Below the pieces are notes generated by a model. That model ran no database searches and was not told the origin of the DNA. It saw only the letters and a program-made list of their open reading frames with translations. A DNA stretch of 33,463 nucleotides. Origin: CAIWXH01 sp964555675 (GTDB lineage Bacteria > Chloroflexota > Chloroflexia > Chloroflexales > Chloroflexaceae). The stretch is from the NCBI GenBank assembly GCA_964555675.1, contig CAZKTU010000050.1, positions 1 to 33,463 on the forward strand, given 5' to 3'. Made by a program: the position numbers and the translations under genes. Below, piece after piece: positions 24,119 through 30,909 of the stretch (positions are counted from its first letter, which is position 1; every line of letters starts with the position of its first letter).

Positions 24119-24193
24119 GTCAGTCGATCCTTTTCCGGTAGGGGTCGAGCGAGTGGTGCGCCAGTAGTATATACGATGTGCGAGCAGGCCCTT

Positions 24194-24253
24194 TTAACTC
24201 CTTATAACCATTTACATCGGCTTAACCGGGCCTTAAACGGGGCGCGCTACACT
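24194..24253 (+). promoter_or_regulatory. candidate Pho box and -10 before the poly-Asp gene
   Basis: TTTACA (24211-24216), TTAACC (24222-24227) and TTAAAC (24233-24238) recur every 11 bp; a further TTAACT is at 24194-24199. The last hexamer ends 9 bp before TACACT (24248-24253), with the repeats occupying the -35 position. This matches the PhoP-box architecture (TT[A]A[C]A-N5 repeats) and the second copy at 24702-24733. Confidence 0.6.
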
Positions 24254-24295
24254 GCTTTGTCCCCTTCGTACCGAGCATAAGAGAGGAGCGGCCCC

Positions 24296-24625
24296 ATGTC
24301 CGCCGACGAGCAGGAGCTGAGCGCTAGCGATTCCGCCGAACTTCCCGAGAGCCCTGTGCCCGCAGAGGAGCCGATCGACGAGAGTGTGGCGGCGGACGAG
24401 GAGGAGGCCGAGGAGGCCGACGACGACGACGACGACGATGATGACGACGACGATGACGACGATGATGACGATGANNNNNNNNNNNNNNNNNNNNNNNNNN
24501 NNNNNNNNNNNNNNNNNNNNNNNNNNNNNNNNNNNNNNNNNNNNNNNNNNNNNNNNNNNNNNNNNNNNNNNNNNGACGACGACGACGACGACAACGATGA
24601 TGACGATGACGAGGATGCGCAATAG
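24296..24625 (+). CDS. poly-aspartate low-complexity acidic protein (assembly gap inside)
   Basis: Starts MSADEQELSASDSAELPES, then VPAEEPIDESVAADEEEAEEAD, then an uninterrupted run of Asp up to the gap (18 seen) and a further D/N-rich run ending DEDAQ. Codons are mainly GAC/GAT, so the array is a DNA-level GAY repeat, and the true length is unknown because 24475-24574 is a 100-N gap. GAGAGGAG lies 9 bp before the ATG and a promoter with 11-bp spaced TTAA hexamers precedes it, supporting a real gene on this strand. No signal peptide. I know no family; a role in binding divalent cations or polycations is only suggestion. The frame after the gap matches by nominal gap length. Confidence 0.6.
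   Translation: MSADEQELSASDSAELPESPVPAEEPIDESVAADEEEAEEADDDDDDDDDDDDDDDDDDXXXXXXXXXXXXXXXXXXXXXXXXXXXXXXXXXXDDDDDDNDDDDDEDAQ
24475..24574. other. assembly gap (100 N) in the Asp repeat
   Basis: Exactly 100 N of nominal length. The gap falls inside the GAC/GAT repeat of the poly-Asp gene, which is probably why assembly failed. The repeat may be much longer or shorter than shown. Confidence 0.98.
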
Positions 24626-24701
24626 CGCTCTCGAGCTGATCTAAGGTTGTCAGCAGCCCAGACGAGCCTTCGCGAAGCCTTTAAGCAATCTTCGCCCGGC
24701 A

Positions 24702-24733
24702 TTAACAGGCGCTTAATCGGGTCAGGCTACGCT
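24702..24733 (+). promoter_or_regulatory. candidate Pho box and -10 before phnC
   Basis: TTAACA (24702-24707) and TTAATC (24713-24718) are 11 bp apart; TACGCT (24728-24733) follows 9 bp after the second, exactly as in the promoter at 24194-24253. Start of the phn operon is about 90 bp downstream. Suggests phosphate-starvation control of C-P lyase. Confidence 0.6.
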
Positions 24734-24822
24734 TAAAGCGCATGCTCGCAATCTCATAGCAGCGACGACGCGCGTGACCGAGTACGTCCGCGCGTCTTAT
24801 TACGCCACGTCTGGAGCGACCG

Positions 24823-25623
24823 ATGAGTTTGCTGGAGATCAACGACCTGCGCATGGTGTACGCCAACGGGCACGAGGCCCTGCGCTCGGTCTCACTCAAC
24901 GCCGAGCGCGGCGAAATCGTCGCGATCATTGGGCGCTCGGGGGCGGGCAAATCGACCCTGCTGCGCTGCATCGCCGGCCTGCAGCGGCCCACAGAGGGCA
25001 CGATCGTCCTGGACGGCGAGAACATCGTCGGCGCGGGCGCGGCCCGGCTGCGCGAGCTGAGCCGCAAGGTCGGCTTCATCTGGCAGGAGTATAACCTGGT
25101 CGATCGGCTGCCGGCGCTGACCAACGTGCTGACCGGGCGGCTCGGGCACACGAGCGGCCTGGGCCTGGGCAGCATGCTGGGCTACTTCAGCCGCGATGAT
25201 CGGGCGATCGCCGTGCGCAACCTCGAGCGGGTGGGGCTGCTTGAAAAGGCGCGCCAGCGAGCCGACCGGCTCTCGGGCGGCGAGAAGCAGCGCGTCTCGA
25301 TCGCGCGGGCCGTCTCGCAGGAGCCGACCATCCTGCTGGCCGACGAGCCGGTGGCGAGCCTCGACCCCGAACTGGCGGCCCAGGTGATGGCCGACCTGAG
25401 CCGGGTGGCGCGCGAGGACGGCGTGCTAACCCTGATCAATATTCACCAGGTCGAGCTGGCCCGCGAGTTCGCCGACCGGGTGGTGGGCATCGCCCGAGGC
25501 GCGGTGGTCTATGACGGCCCGCCCGCGGGCCTGAGCGAGCGCGTGCTCGACCAGGTGTACCGCTTCGACAAGCCGGCGCGTCAGGCGCACGAACTGGGCG
25601 TGGCAAACGTAACCAGCTACTAA
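24823..25623 (+). CDS. phnC: phosphonate ABC transporter, ATP-binding protein PhnC
   Basis: 266 residues. Walker A GRSGAGKST (37-45), Q-loop KVGFIWQEYNLVDRL, ABC signature LSGGEKQRVSIARA, Walker B ILLADEPVASLDPE, and His in INIHQVEL. These give an intact ATPase of the PhnC type (typical SGLGLGSMLGYFSRDD segment, which separates PhnC from other importers). It energises uptake of phosphonates with PhnE and PhnD. GGAG 7 bp before the ATG; 13 bp separate it from phnE. First gene after the candidate Pho box. Confidence 0.93.
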   Translation: MSLLEINDLRMVYANGHEALRSVSLNAERGEIVAIIGRSGAGKSTLLRCIAGLQRPTEGTIVLDGENIVGAGAARLRELSRKVGFIWQEYNLVDRLPALTNVLTGRLGHTSGLGLGSMLGYFSRDDRAIAVRNLERVGLLEKARQRADRLSGGEKQRVSIARAVSQEPTILLADEPVASLDPELAAQVMADLSRVAREDGVLTLINIHQVELAREFADRVVGIARGAVVYDGPPAGLSERVLDQVYRFDKPARQAHELGVANVTSY

Positions 25624-25636
25624 GAGGAGCGAGCCA

Positions 25637-26539
25637 ATGGCCTCCGAAGCCCAGACGAGCGCGGCGCCGGCGCGGGTGCCGCCGACAAGTCGTGAGCAAT
25701 TGCTGAGCCCCTGGCCGCACGTCGGCCCGCGCCAGGTGATCACCTGGGTGGTGCTCGCCCTGATTCTGGTCTGGTCGCTCAGGGGCACCAACGCCGACCT
25801 GGGCACCCTGGCCGAGGGCGTGCCGAATATTATCGACTTCATCACGCGGCTCTTCCCGCCCAGGTGGGACATCACCGCGGTGAGCGTCGCCGTCCCCGGC
25901 CTGTTGCAGGGCCTGCTGGGCGAGACGGTGAGCTTGAACATCCCGCGGGTGGTGCCCTATATCATTGAGACCCTGCAGATGGCGGTGGTGGGCACCCTGC
26001 TGGGCGTGCTGCTCTCGCTGCCCTTCGGGCTGCTGGCGGCGCGCAATGTGGCCCCCTACCCCTGGGTCTACACCACGGCGCGCCTGCTGCTGAACGTCAA
26101 CCGCGCCGTCCCCGACATCATCTTCGCCCTGATCTTCGTGGCCGCGGTCGGCCTGGGGCCGTTCGGCGGCGTGCTGGCCCTGGCGGTGGGCGCGGTCGGC
26201 TCGACCGCCAAGCTCTACGCCGAGTCGATCGAGGCGATCGACCCGCAGCAGGCCCTGGCGGTGCGAGCCACAGGGGCCGGGCGCATGCAGACCTTCATGT
26301 TCGGCGTGTTGCCCCAGGCTCTGCCGCTGATGGCCTCCTATTCGCTGCTGCTCTTCGAGCACAACGTGCGCTCGGCCACCATCCTCGGGCTGGTGGGCGC
26401 GGGCGGGGTCGGCTTCATCCTGAGCAAATATATCAGCCTGTTCCAGTACCGCGAGCTAATGGGCGCCCTGATCTTCATCATCATCATGGTGACCCTGATC
26501 GACTGGCTCAGCGGCTACCTGCGCAAGCGGCTGATCTAG
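25637..26539 (+). CDS. phnE: phosphonate ABC transporter permease PhnE
   Basis: 300 residues. Hydrophilic N-terminus of about 30 residues, then six to seven membrane segments, including VITWVVLALILVWSL, YIIETLQMAVVGTLLGVLLSLPFGLLAARN and FGVLPQALPLMASYSLLLFEHNVRSATILGLVGAGGVGF, the last holding the EAA-type loop that docks to the ATPase. GAGGAG 8 bp before ATG. Only one permease is present, so it presumably forms a homodimer with PhnC and PhnD. A strong hairpin follows the stop. Confidence 0.92.
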   Translation: MASEAQTSAAPARVPPTSREQLLSPWPHVGPRQVITWVVLALILVWSLRGTNADLGTLAEGVPNIIDFITRLFPPRWDITAVSVAVPGLLQGLLGETVSLNIPRVVPYIIETLQMAVVGTLLGVLLSLPFGLLAARNVAPYPWVYTTARLLLNVNRAVPDIIFALIFVAAVGLGPFGGVLALAVGAVGSTAKLYAESIEAIDPQQALAVRATGAGRMQTFMFGVLPQALPLMASYSLLLFEHNVRSATILGLVGAGGVGFILSKYISLFQYRELMGALIFIIIMVTLIDWLSGYLRKRLI

Positions 26540-26607
26540 ATGCGCGCAAGCGTAGCTTGCGGCATCTCAATGGGTGAACCAGGGTTTCCCGGGGCTGAGA
26601 GACCCCG
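26539..26607 (+). promoter_or_regulatory. intercistronic hairpins between phnE and phnD
   Basis: GATGC (26539-26543), a bulged G, CGCAAGC (26545-26551), a 3-nt loop, GCTTGCG (26555-26561), GCATC (26562-26566): a 12-bp stem beginning at the phnE stop codon. A second stem CGGGG (26590-26594) / CCCCG (26603-26607) follows. No T run is present, so these more likely set mRNA stability and the higher expression usually needed for a binding protein than full termination. Confidence 0.55.
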
Positions 26608-26649
26608 AGAACCGATAGACAGATGTCTCATACGAAGGAGAACGCGCTC

Positions 26650-27133
26650 ATGGTTCGCAAGCTCTCCGGGCTGCTAGGGCTGCTCGCCCTGGCCGTCGCC
26701 CTCGCCGCCTGTGGCGGCCAGGCCGCCCAGATCGCCCCCACGGCCGCCGCCGTGGCCACCAACGTCGCCGAGGCCGCCCCGACCGTCGCCGCCGCCGCCC
26801 AGACCACCGTCGCCGAGGTTGCCCCGACCGTCGCCGCCGCCGCGACTGCGGTCGCCGCCCCGACCATGGCCGCCACGGTTGCGCCGACCGCCGGCGCCAG
26901 CGAGGCCGCCCAGGACCGCACGGGCTGGCCCGAGACCTTCCGCGTCGGCCTCTTCGCCGGCGACGACGCCAANNNNNNNNNNNNNNNNNNNNNNNNNNNN
27001 NNNNNNNNNNNNNNNNNNNNNNNNNNNNNNNNNNNNNNNNNNNNNNNNNNNNNNNNNNNNNNNNNNNNNNNNCAACTCGCTGCGCGACATCGCCAAGCTG
27101 CTCGAGCTCGACCTCAAGGAGCTGGGCGGTTAG
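26650..27133 (+). CDS. phnD: phosphonate-binding lipoprotein PhnD, interrupted by an assembly gap
   Basis: Signal peptide LLGLLALAVALAACGG with lipobox L-A-A-C21, so it is exported and lipid-anchored. After it comes a long Ala/Pro/Thr linker (repeats of APTVAA type, up to about residue 85), then the start of the mature domain, WPETFRVGLFAGDDA, like the R-V-G-L-x-P-x-x-D opening of PhnD. A 100-N gap (26973-27072) hides nearly all of the solute-binding domain; the end SLRDIAKLLELDLKELGG is in another frame, as expected for a gap of unknown size. GAAGGAG 9 bp before ATG 26650 fixes the start. PhnD captures phosphonates for PhnCE. Family membership of the hidden part is inferred from context. Confidence 0.75.
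26973..27072. other. assembly gap (100 N) in phnD
   Basis: Exactly 100 N. The visible parts account for only about 125 residues of a protein that normally has about 300, so the true missing length is probably several hundred base pairs. Confidence 0.98.
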
Positions 27134-27167
27134 GTACTAAACGCCGACCGGTTGGAATTGGGGTATA

Positions 27168-27204
27168 GTTCTGGGGGGGCATAGCCCCCCCAGACCCCAG
27201 AACA
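27168..27204 (+). repeat. G/C-rich hairpin between phnD and phnG (dispersed-palindrome type)
   Basis: TCTGGGGGGGC (27170-27180), ATA loop, GCCCCCCCAGA (27184-27194): an 11-bp perfect stem. GTTCTGGGG at its left and CCCCAGAAC at 27196-27204 can form an alternative outer stem. It has the same layout as the palindromes at 15692 and 21118, though not the same sequence. It may tune expression of phnG onward. Confidence 0.7.
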
Positions 27205-27214
27205 CAGGAAAACG

Positions 27215-27628
27215 ATGGACGAGCAAGAACTGCTGAGCACGCTCACCCGCGCCGACGCCGGCGCGGTCAAATCGTTTGCCGAGGAGCTGCTGCCGGCCCT
27301 CGAGCCGGTCGAGGTGCTGCGCAACCGCACCGGCCTGGCCATGCTGCCCCTGCGCGAGGCGGCCCAGGGCGCGACCTTCTACGTCGGCGAGGTGCTGCTG
27401 GCCGAGGCCCATGTGCGCGCCGCGGGCGCCGAGGGCTACGCCGCCTGCCTGGGGCGGGACCTCGAGCAAGCCCTGGCCGTGGCCCTGATCGACGCCGCCC
27501 ACAGGGCCGGCGTGGGTGGCCCCGCGATCCTTGCCTTCGCCCAGGCCCAGGCCGCCGCGCTCGAGGCCGAGGAGGCCGCCCTGCTGCGCGAGGTAGAACA
27601 GACCCGCGTCGATCTGGAAACATTTTGA
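27215..27628 (+). CDS. phnG: C-P lyase complex subunit PhnG
   Basis: 137 residues. LLSTLTRADAGAVKSFAEELLPALEPVEVLRNRTGLAMLPLREAAQGATFYVGEVLLAEAHV and the C-terminal alternating Ala/Glu helix are PhnG features, in particular R-N-x-x-G-L and the Y-V-G-E-V-L-x-x-E strand. PhnG joins PhnI, PhnH, PhnJ and PhnK in the core complex and, with PhnI, forms the purine-nucleoside-triphosphate phosphonylation step. AGGA about 8 bp before the ATG. 8 bp to phnH. Confidence 0.9.
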   Translation: MDEQELLSTLTRADAGAVKSFAEELLPALEPVEVLRNRTGLAMLPLREAAQGATFYVGEVLLAEAHVRAAGAEGYAACLGRDLEQALAVALIDAAHRAGVGGPAILAFAQAQAAALEAEEAALLREVEQTRVDLETF

Positions 27629-27636
27629 GGTGTGCC

Positions 27637-28182
27637 ATGTCCCAGCCCGCCATGACCCCTGCGGAAGCGCGCCAGCACGCCGCCTTCACCGCGATGATGT
27701 GGACCCTCAGCCACCCGGGGCGCATCCAGCGCCTCCCCGCCTTCGGCATCCCCGCCTTCAGTCTGATCGGCGAGACCCTGGTCGATATCGAGAGCGGCTA
27801 CTTCACCCCTGACCCCGCCCTCGCCGCGACCCTGGCTGCCACCGGCGGCCGCGCCATGACCCCAGACCAGGCCCCCTACCAGTTCTACCCGCAGCTCGAC
27901 GAGACCGGGCTGACCATGCTCGCAAAGGCCCCCGCGGGCACCTACCTCGACCCCGATCTGGGCGCCACCCTGGTGCTCGGCTGCGCCTTCGGCGAAGGCC
28001 GCGCCCTCACGCTCTCGGGGCCGGGCCTGGCGCGCGCCCTGACCGTACAGGTCGGCGGGCTGCCCGAGGGCCTCTGGGGGCTGCGGGCCGCCCTGGCCTA
28101 CCCCCTGGGCTGGGATATCGTGCTCGTATCGGGCGACCAGATCCTCGGCCTGCCGCGCACGACCGCCGTGGAGGTGCGCTGA
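27637..28182 (+). CDS. phnH: C-P lyase complex subunit PhnH
   Basis: 181 residues. Recognisable by AFTAMMWTLSHPGRIQRLP at the N-terminus (S-x-P-G-x-x-x-x-L), LVDIESGYFTP, and GTYLDPDLGATLVLGCAFGEGRALTLSGPGLA, with the conserved LSGPG. It is a structural dimer subunit of the core complex. ATG 27637 follows GAGG; it shares a base with phnI's ATG (TGATG), giving coupled translation. Confidence 0.92.
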   Translation: MSQPAMTPAEARQHAAFTAMMWTLSHPGRIQRLPAFGIPAFSLIGETLVDIESGYFTPDPALAATLAATGGRAMTPDQAPYQFYPQLDETGLTMLAKAPAGTYLDPDLGATLVLGCAFGEGRALTLSGPGLARALTVQVGGLPEGLWGLRAALAYPLGWDIVLVSGDQILGLPRTTAVEVR

Positions 28183-29282
28183 TGGCCTACGTTGCGGCCC
28201 GCGGCGGCGAGAGCGCCATCAAGCACGCCGAGCGCCTCCACGGCCTGCTCAACGGACCCCTCAGCGCCGAGTCGGTGCGCCTGGTCGAGCGTCTGATGCC
28301 CTACCTGATCGACCGGGTGATGGGCGAGGGCTCGCTCTACGCCCCCGAGTTGGCCGCCCTGGCCCTTGCGCAGACGGGCGGCGACCTCTACGAGGCCGTG
28401 CTGCTGCTGCGGGCTTACCGCTCGACCCAGCCCCGCCTGGCCTACGCCGAGCCGGTCGCCCAGGAGCAGATGCAGACCGTGCGCCGCATCTCGGCCGCCT
28501 TCAAAGACATCCCCGGCGGCCAGATCCTCGGCCCGACCCTCGACTACTCGCATCGCCTGCTGCGGCTCGATGTGCTCGAGCGGGGCGCCACGAGCGAAGC
28601 CCAGGAGCCCGAGCAGGCTGAGGACGAGCAGGCTGAGCCCGAGGCGCCGGCCTCGCTGGCCGAACGGCTGGCCTCGCCGCGGGCCGTGGCCGAGTGGCAC
28701 CGCGAGACGGGCCTGCTCGCCCCGCTGCCGGACATGCCGGCGCCCGACCCGGCCGAGCTGCCCGACGTCACGCGCGAGCCGATCGACTTTCCCGCGCCGC
28801 GGGCCCACCGCCTGCAATCCCTGGCCCGGGCCGACACGGGCGGCACCCTGGCCCTCGGCTACGCCAGCATGCGCGGCTACGGCCTGGCCCACCCCACGGT
28901 CAACGAGCTGCGCCTGGGCTACGCCGACGTGACCCTGCGCCACCCCGTCAGCGGGGCGCTCTTCAGCGCCGGGCGGGTGCGCATCAGCCAGTGCGAAGTC
29001 GCCGACACCCAGGCCACCAGCCTCAAGCTCGGCTACGCCGCCACCATGGGCTGGAACGAAGTCAAGGTGATCGCCGGGGCCATGCTCGACCTCGAGATGG
29101 ACGCGCCCGCGCCGCATCCGGCCCACAGCGAAGAGTTTGTGCTCTACCACACCGAGCCGGTGGAGGCCTCGGGCTTCTGCATCCACTACAAGCTCCCGCA
29201 TTATGTCACCTTCCAGAGCGGCCTCGACGCAATGCGCGGCGCTCGCGAGCTGCAGGGAGAGAAGAACGATGAGTCTCGCTGA
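28182..29282 (+). CDS. phnI: C-P lyase complex subunit PhnI (nucleosidase/phosphonylase)
   Basis: 366 residues, near the normal length. MAYVAARGGESAIKHAERL opens as in PhnI, with QLVERLMPYLIDRVMGEGSLYAPELAALALAQTGGDLYEAVLLLRAYRSTQPR and DYSHRLLRLDVLE. Between about residues 130 and 150 an acidic segment (AQEPEQAEDEQAEPEAP) is inserted relative to shorter PhnI proteins. PhnI, with PhnG, PhnH and PhnL, displaces adenine from ATP with phosphonate. It overlaps phnJ by 14 bases. Confidence 0.92.
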   Translation: MAYVAARGGESAIKHAERLHGLLNGPLSAESVRLVERLMPYLIDRVMGEGSLYAPELAALALAQTGGDLYEAVLLLRAYRSTQPRLAYAEPVAQEQMQTVRRISAAFKDIPGGQILGPTLDYSHRLLRLDVLERGATSEAQEPEQAEDEQAEPEAPASLAERLASPRAVAEWHRETGLLAPLPDMPAPDPAELPDVTREPIDFPAPRAHRLQSLARADTGGTLALGYASMRGYGLAHPTVNELRLGYADVTLRHPVSGALFSAGRVRISQCEVADTQATSLKLGYAATMGWNEVKVIAGAMLDLEMDAPAPHPAHSEEFVLYHTEPVEASGFCIHYKLPHYVTFQSGLDAMRGARELQGEKNDESR

Positions 29283-30087
29283 GCTAGCGCACCAGCGCCA
29301 GGACTTCGCCTACGGCTTTCTCGACGAGCACGCCAGGCGTGAACTGCGGCGGCGCATCCTCAAGGCGATCGCCATCCCGGGCTACCAGGTGCCCTACGCC
29401 AGCCGCGAGCTGCCGATCGCGCGCGGGTGGGGCACGGGCGGCCTGCAAGTGACCCTGAGCATCGTCGGCCCGAGCGACACGGTCAAGGTGATCGACCAGG
29501 GCGCCGACGACTCGGTCAACGCCGCCAACCTGCGCCGCTTCATCGCCCGCATGACCGGGGTGGCCACCACCACCGANNNNNNNNNNNNNNNNNNNNNNNN
29601 NNNNNNNNNNNNNNNNNNNNNNNNNNNNNNNNNNNNNNNNNNNNNNNNNNNNNNNNNNNNNNNNNNNNNNNNNNNNAGCTACCCGGTGATGGTCCACGGG
29701 CGCTACCTGATGAGCCCGAGCCCCATCCCGCGCTGGGACACCCCCGACCTGCACCAGGCCGCGCACCTCACGCTGCTCTCGGCCGGGCGCGAGAAGCGGC
29801 TCTACGCCGTGCCGCCCTACACCGACGTCAGGCCGATCGAGTTCGAGGATGTCTTCTTCCAGGTCGAGTCGCAGCGCGGGCGGGTCTGCGCGGTCAGCGG
29901 GGCGCGCAACAAGTTCATGGACGAGCTGCCCGCCGCGGGCGGCGGCTCGCTCTTTCGCATCTCCGACACCGGCTACGCCGCGAAGCTGGTGCAGGCCGCG
30001 CGCGGCGAGCCTGTCACACCCGGCCCGACCTACTACGACGAGGCCGGCCACTTCTACCAGGCGGGGTTTCTGAAGGATGAGGGATGA
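29269..30087 (+). CDS. phnJ: C-P lyase subunit PhnJ, cysteine-depleted variant, with assembly gap
   Basis: Radical-SAM C-P lyase, which breaks the carbon-phosphorus bond of ribose-1-phosphonate-5-phosphate. The N-terminal half is well conserved: FAYGFLDEHARRELRRRIL, AIPGYQVPYASRE with Gly38 at the glycyl-radical position (Gly32 in E. coli), GWGTGGLQVTLSIVGPSDTVKVIDQGADD. A 100-N gap hides about 75-80 residues. The C-terminal half starts SYPVMVHGRYLMSPSPIPRWD and has REKRLYAVPPYT. Where E. coli has C-A-I-C and later C-S-D-T-D-Y-C (the three Fe-S ligands and the thiyl-radical Cys272), this protein reads C-A-V-S and I-S-D-T-G-Y-A. Three of four cysteines are therefore replaced, by intact codons (AGC, ATC, GCC). 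The C-terminus is longer than in E. coli and ends in a heptamer repeat shared with phnK's start. GGAGA precedes ATG 29269. Function is uncertain; see finding. Confidence 0.9.
   Translation: MSLAELAHQRQDFAYGFLDEHARRELRRRILKAIAIPGYQVPYASRELPIARGWGTGGLQVTLSIVGPSDTVKVIDQGADDSVNAANLRRFIARMTGVATTTXXXXXXXXXXXXXXXXXXXXXXXXXXXXXXXXXXSYPVMVHGRYLMSPSPIPRWDTPDLHQAAHLTLLSAGREKRLYAVPPYTDVRPIEFEDVFFQVESQRGRVCAVSGARNKFMDELPAAGGGSLFRISDTGYAAKLVQAARGEPVTPGPTYYDEAGHFYQAGFLKDEG
29577..29676. other. assembly gap (100 N) in phnJ
   Basis: Exactly 100 N of nominal length. Compared with E. coli PhnJ about 75-80 residues are missing, so the true gap is about 230 bp. Confidence 0.98.
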
Positions 30088-30102
30088 AGGATGAAGGATG
30101 AA
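30075..30102 (+). repeat. GGATGAA heptamer repeat at the phnJ/phnK junction
   Basis: Four consecutive copies, GGATGAG then GGATGAA x3, cross the phnJ stop and the phnK start. The reverse-complement form (CCTTCAT copies) occurs at 4902-4920 before the membrane-protein gene. The repeat writes the last residues of PhnJ (LKDEG) and the first of PhnK (MKDE), so one of the starts/ends may be an accident of the repeat. Confidence 0.8.
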
Positions 30103-30903
30103 GCCGTGACCCGCCTTGATCGGCCGCGCCTGGTAGAGACCGCTCCGCTGCTGACGGCCCACGGGCTGCGCAAGCATTACGGGCGCATCGCCGCCGTCGA
30201 CGGAGTGGACCTGGAGATCTACCCGGGCGAGACGGTCGGCATCGTGGGCGAGTCGGGCTCGGGCAAATCGACCGTCCTGCGCCTGCTGAACCTGGAAGAG
30301 CCGGCCGACGCCGGGGACTACCGGCTCGCCGTGCCCGAAGGCGAGGGCGGGAACCTCTTCGCCCTCGACCGCTTCCACCGGCGCATGCTGCGCGTGCTGC
30401 GCATCGGCATCGTCTACCAGCAGCCACACCTGGGGCTGCGCATGGGCGCCACCAGCGGCGGCAACGTGGCCGAGCGGCTGATCATGGCCGGCGAGCGGCG
30501 CTTCGGCACCCTGCGCGGGGCGGCCCGCGACTCGCTGGCCGTCTCGGAGTTCCCCGCCGACCGGGTGGACGACCCGCCGGCGAAACTCTCGGGCGGCATG
30601 CAGCAGCGCGTGCAGCTGGCCAAGGCGATCGCGCTACGCCCGGCCCTGCTGCTACTCGACGAGCCGACCACGGGGCTCGACGTCTCGATCCAGGCCCTGG
30701 TGCTGGACACCCTGCTGCGGCTCAGGCGCGAGCAGCCCATCGCCACCCTGATCGTCTCGCACGACCTGGGCGTCATCCGCACCCTGGCCGACCGCGTGCT
30801 GGTGATGCGGGCGGGCCGGGTGGTCGAGCGCGGCCTGACCGACCAGGTTCTGGAAGATCCGCAGCACCCCTACACCCAGCAGCTCGTGCACGCGAAACTA
30901 TAG
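30091..30903 (+). CDS. phnK: C-P lyase-associated ATPase PhnK
   Basis: 270 residues. Walker A GESGSGKST (53-61), GIVYQQPHLGLRMGATSGGNVAERLIMAGERRFG, which is the PhnK-specific segment, ABC signature LSGGMQQRVQLAKA and Walker B LLLLDEPTTGLDVSIQA. In E. coli PhnK sits on the PhnJ core as a dimer. Start ATG 30091 lies within the GGATGAA repeat; GTG 30106 is an alternative in the same frame. Note VDGVDLEIYPGETVGIVGESG. Next gene phnL is 6 bp away. Neighbouring complexes are otherwise conserved, so the ATPase should be present and functional. Confidence 0.93.
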   Translation: MKDEAVTRLDRPRLVETAPLLTAHGLRKHYGRIAAVDGVDLEIYPGETVGIVGESGSGKSTVLRLLNLEEPADAGDYRLAVPEGEGGNLFALDRFHRRMLRVLRIGIVYQQPHLGLRMGATSGGNVAERLIMAGERRFGTLRGAARDSLAVSEFPADRVDDPPAKLSGGMQQRVQLAKAIALRPALLLLDEPTTGLDVSIQALVLDTLLRLRREQPIATLIVSHDLGVIRTLADRVLVMRAGRVVERGLTDQVLEDPQHPYTQQLVHAKL

Positions 30904-30909
30904 AGGCCA

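Noticed and set aside
24233..24702. Minus-strand frames across the GAC/GAT repeat coding poly-Ser or poly-Val/Ile
   Set aside because: They are antisense readings of the poly-Asp repeat; only the plus frame has a promoter, ribosome site and sensible composition.
26581..26620. TPP-riboswitch-like segment (GGGGCTGAGAGACCCC...AACCGAT) before phnD
   Set aside because: It has CTGAGA and part of the following element, but lacks the remaining conserved TPP core, and lies in a phosphonate operon; better explained as an intercistronic hairpin.
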